Made by a program: the position numbers and the translations under genes
NCBI GenBank assembly: GCA_001800515.1
Contig: MGVN01000206.1
Span: forward strand, 1,566-6,693
Reading direction: 5' to 3'
Length of the DNA: 5,128 bases
DNA from: Elusimicrobia bacterium RIFOXYB2_FULL_49_7
GTDB taxonomy: Bacteria > Fibrobacterota > OXYB2-FULL-49-7
Shown here: one piece after another, positions 4,635 through 5,128 of the stretch
Position numbering within the stretch: the stretch's first letter is position 1
How the letters are laid out: each line of letters begins with the position of its first letter
The notes under the pieces: generated by a model
What the model was told of the DNA's origin: nothing
The model's database searches: none
What the model saw: only the letters and a program-made list of their open reading frames with translations

Positions 4635-5128
4635 ATGAAACCGGTCAAGATCATTACGGACAGCACCGTAGATTTTCCTAAAGACATCAGCGTGAAATAC
4701 GACATCGAAATAGTCCCGCTGACGATCACGCTCGGCGACAGATCGTTCCTTGATTATTACGATGTCTCCAATAATGACTACTACGCGATGCTCCGCGCTT
4801 CTACGATATTCCCAAAAACGGCGCAGCCGTCACCGCAGCTTTTTGTCGAAGCATATCGCCGTTACGCCCACACCCACACTATACTCTCCTTCCATATCTC
4901 ATCAAAACTCAGCGGAACGTACCAGTCAGCCATGCTTGCGCACTCCATGCTCCCGGACGCCGACATCCATGTCATTGACTCCAAACAGGCCTCGCTTGGC
5001 CTCGGCCTTTTCACTATCACCATTGCAAAAGCGATCGCTGCGGGGCAACCGCTCGAACACCTGCTGGAGCTTACCAGGACGCTCCCCGACAGGATACAGA
5101 CTTATTTTTGTGTTGATTCGCTCGAGCA
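4635..5128 (+). CDS. DegV family fatty-acid-binding protein (FakB-like), 3' end missing
   Basis: The first 164 residues are visible, and the frame is open to the right edge; DegV proteins are usually about 280 residues, so roughly 40 percent is off-window. The family binds a fatty acid in a deep pocket and presents its carboxylate to FakA for phosphorylation. Seen: the N-terminal ITDSTVDFP (7-15) with the TDS signature, KTAQPSP (61-67) at the place of the usual (T/S)xQPSP loop, SSKLSGTYQSA (89-99) and IDSKQASLGLG (114-124), all hallmark segments in the right order and spacing. The start at 4635 gives MKPVKIITDS, as family members begin, and has a GGAG site. It lies directly behind fakA, and the adjacency supports a dedicated kinase-binding-protein pair. 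Chain-length or saturation preference cannot be read from this fragment. Confidence 0.93.
   Translation, partial: MKPVKIITDSTVDFPKDISVKYDIEIVPLTITLGDRSFLDYYDVSNNDYYAMLRASTIFPKTAQPSPQLFVEAYRRYAHTHTILSFHISSKLSGTYQSAMLAHSMLPDADIHVIDSKQASLGLGLFTITIAKAIAAGQPLEHLLELTRTLPDRIQTYFCVDSLE

Overview
The window carries seven protein-coding genes and one tRNA gene, all on the + strand. Base composition is balanced except for an AT-rich stretch upstream of position 3000. The gene content (stand-alone receiver, DUF948 and YtxH proteins, FakA with DegV, endonuclease III) and the canonical sigma70-type promoters fit a bacterial chromosome. Nitrospirota or a Desulfobacterota-like lineage is possible, but the sequence alone does not settle this. 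No transposase, integrase, CRISPR array or other mobile-element hallmark was seen.

Layout. Positions 3-878 hold the 3' part of a class I SAM-dependent methyltransferase that is cut by the left edge. Three bases later comes nth (882-1508, endonuclease III), probably translationally coupled to it. A near-consensus promoter (1516-1544) then drives an apparent three-gene operon: an orphan single-domain response regulator (1551-1955), a DUF948-type membrane protein (1979-2272) and a YtxH-family protein (2332-2616). A hairpin lies between the last two. A tRNA-Phe(GAA) gene (2663-2735) follows with its own extended -10 element. The 2736-3024 gap holds inverted repeats, the promoter of the next operon and a doubtful small minus-strand ORF. 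The last operon is a FakA/DhaL-type fatty acid kinase (3025-4632) and a DegV-family fatty-acid-binding protein (4635 to beyond the right edge).

How the genes work together. FakA and DegV form a recognisable pair: DegV/FakB holds a fatty acid in its pocket and FakA phosphorylates it with ATP to acyl-phosphate for phospholipid synthesis. The receiver-DUF948-YtxH operon suggests phosphorylation-linked control of small envelope proteins, but no partner kinase is visible. The methyltransferase and nth probably share a transcript without sharing a pathway.

Main things worth a second look: (1) the predicted transcription start of the response-regulator operon falls on the A of its ATG, and the first genes of both internal operons lack a Shine-Dalgarno while the downstream genes in those operons have good ones, suggesting leaderless or very short leaders; (2) endonuclease III has His in place of the second iron-sulfur Cys; (3) the tRNA promoter would start transcription at or next to tRNA base 1; (4) the start of fakA is better placed at 3025 than at 3001. 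I see no clearly new multi-gene system here.
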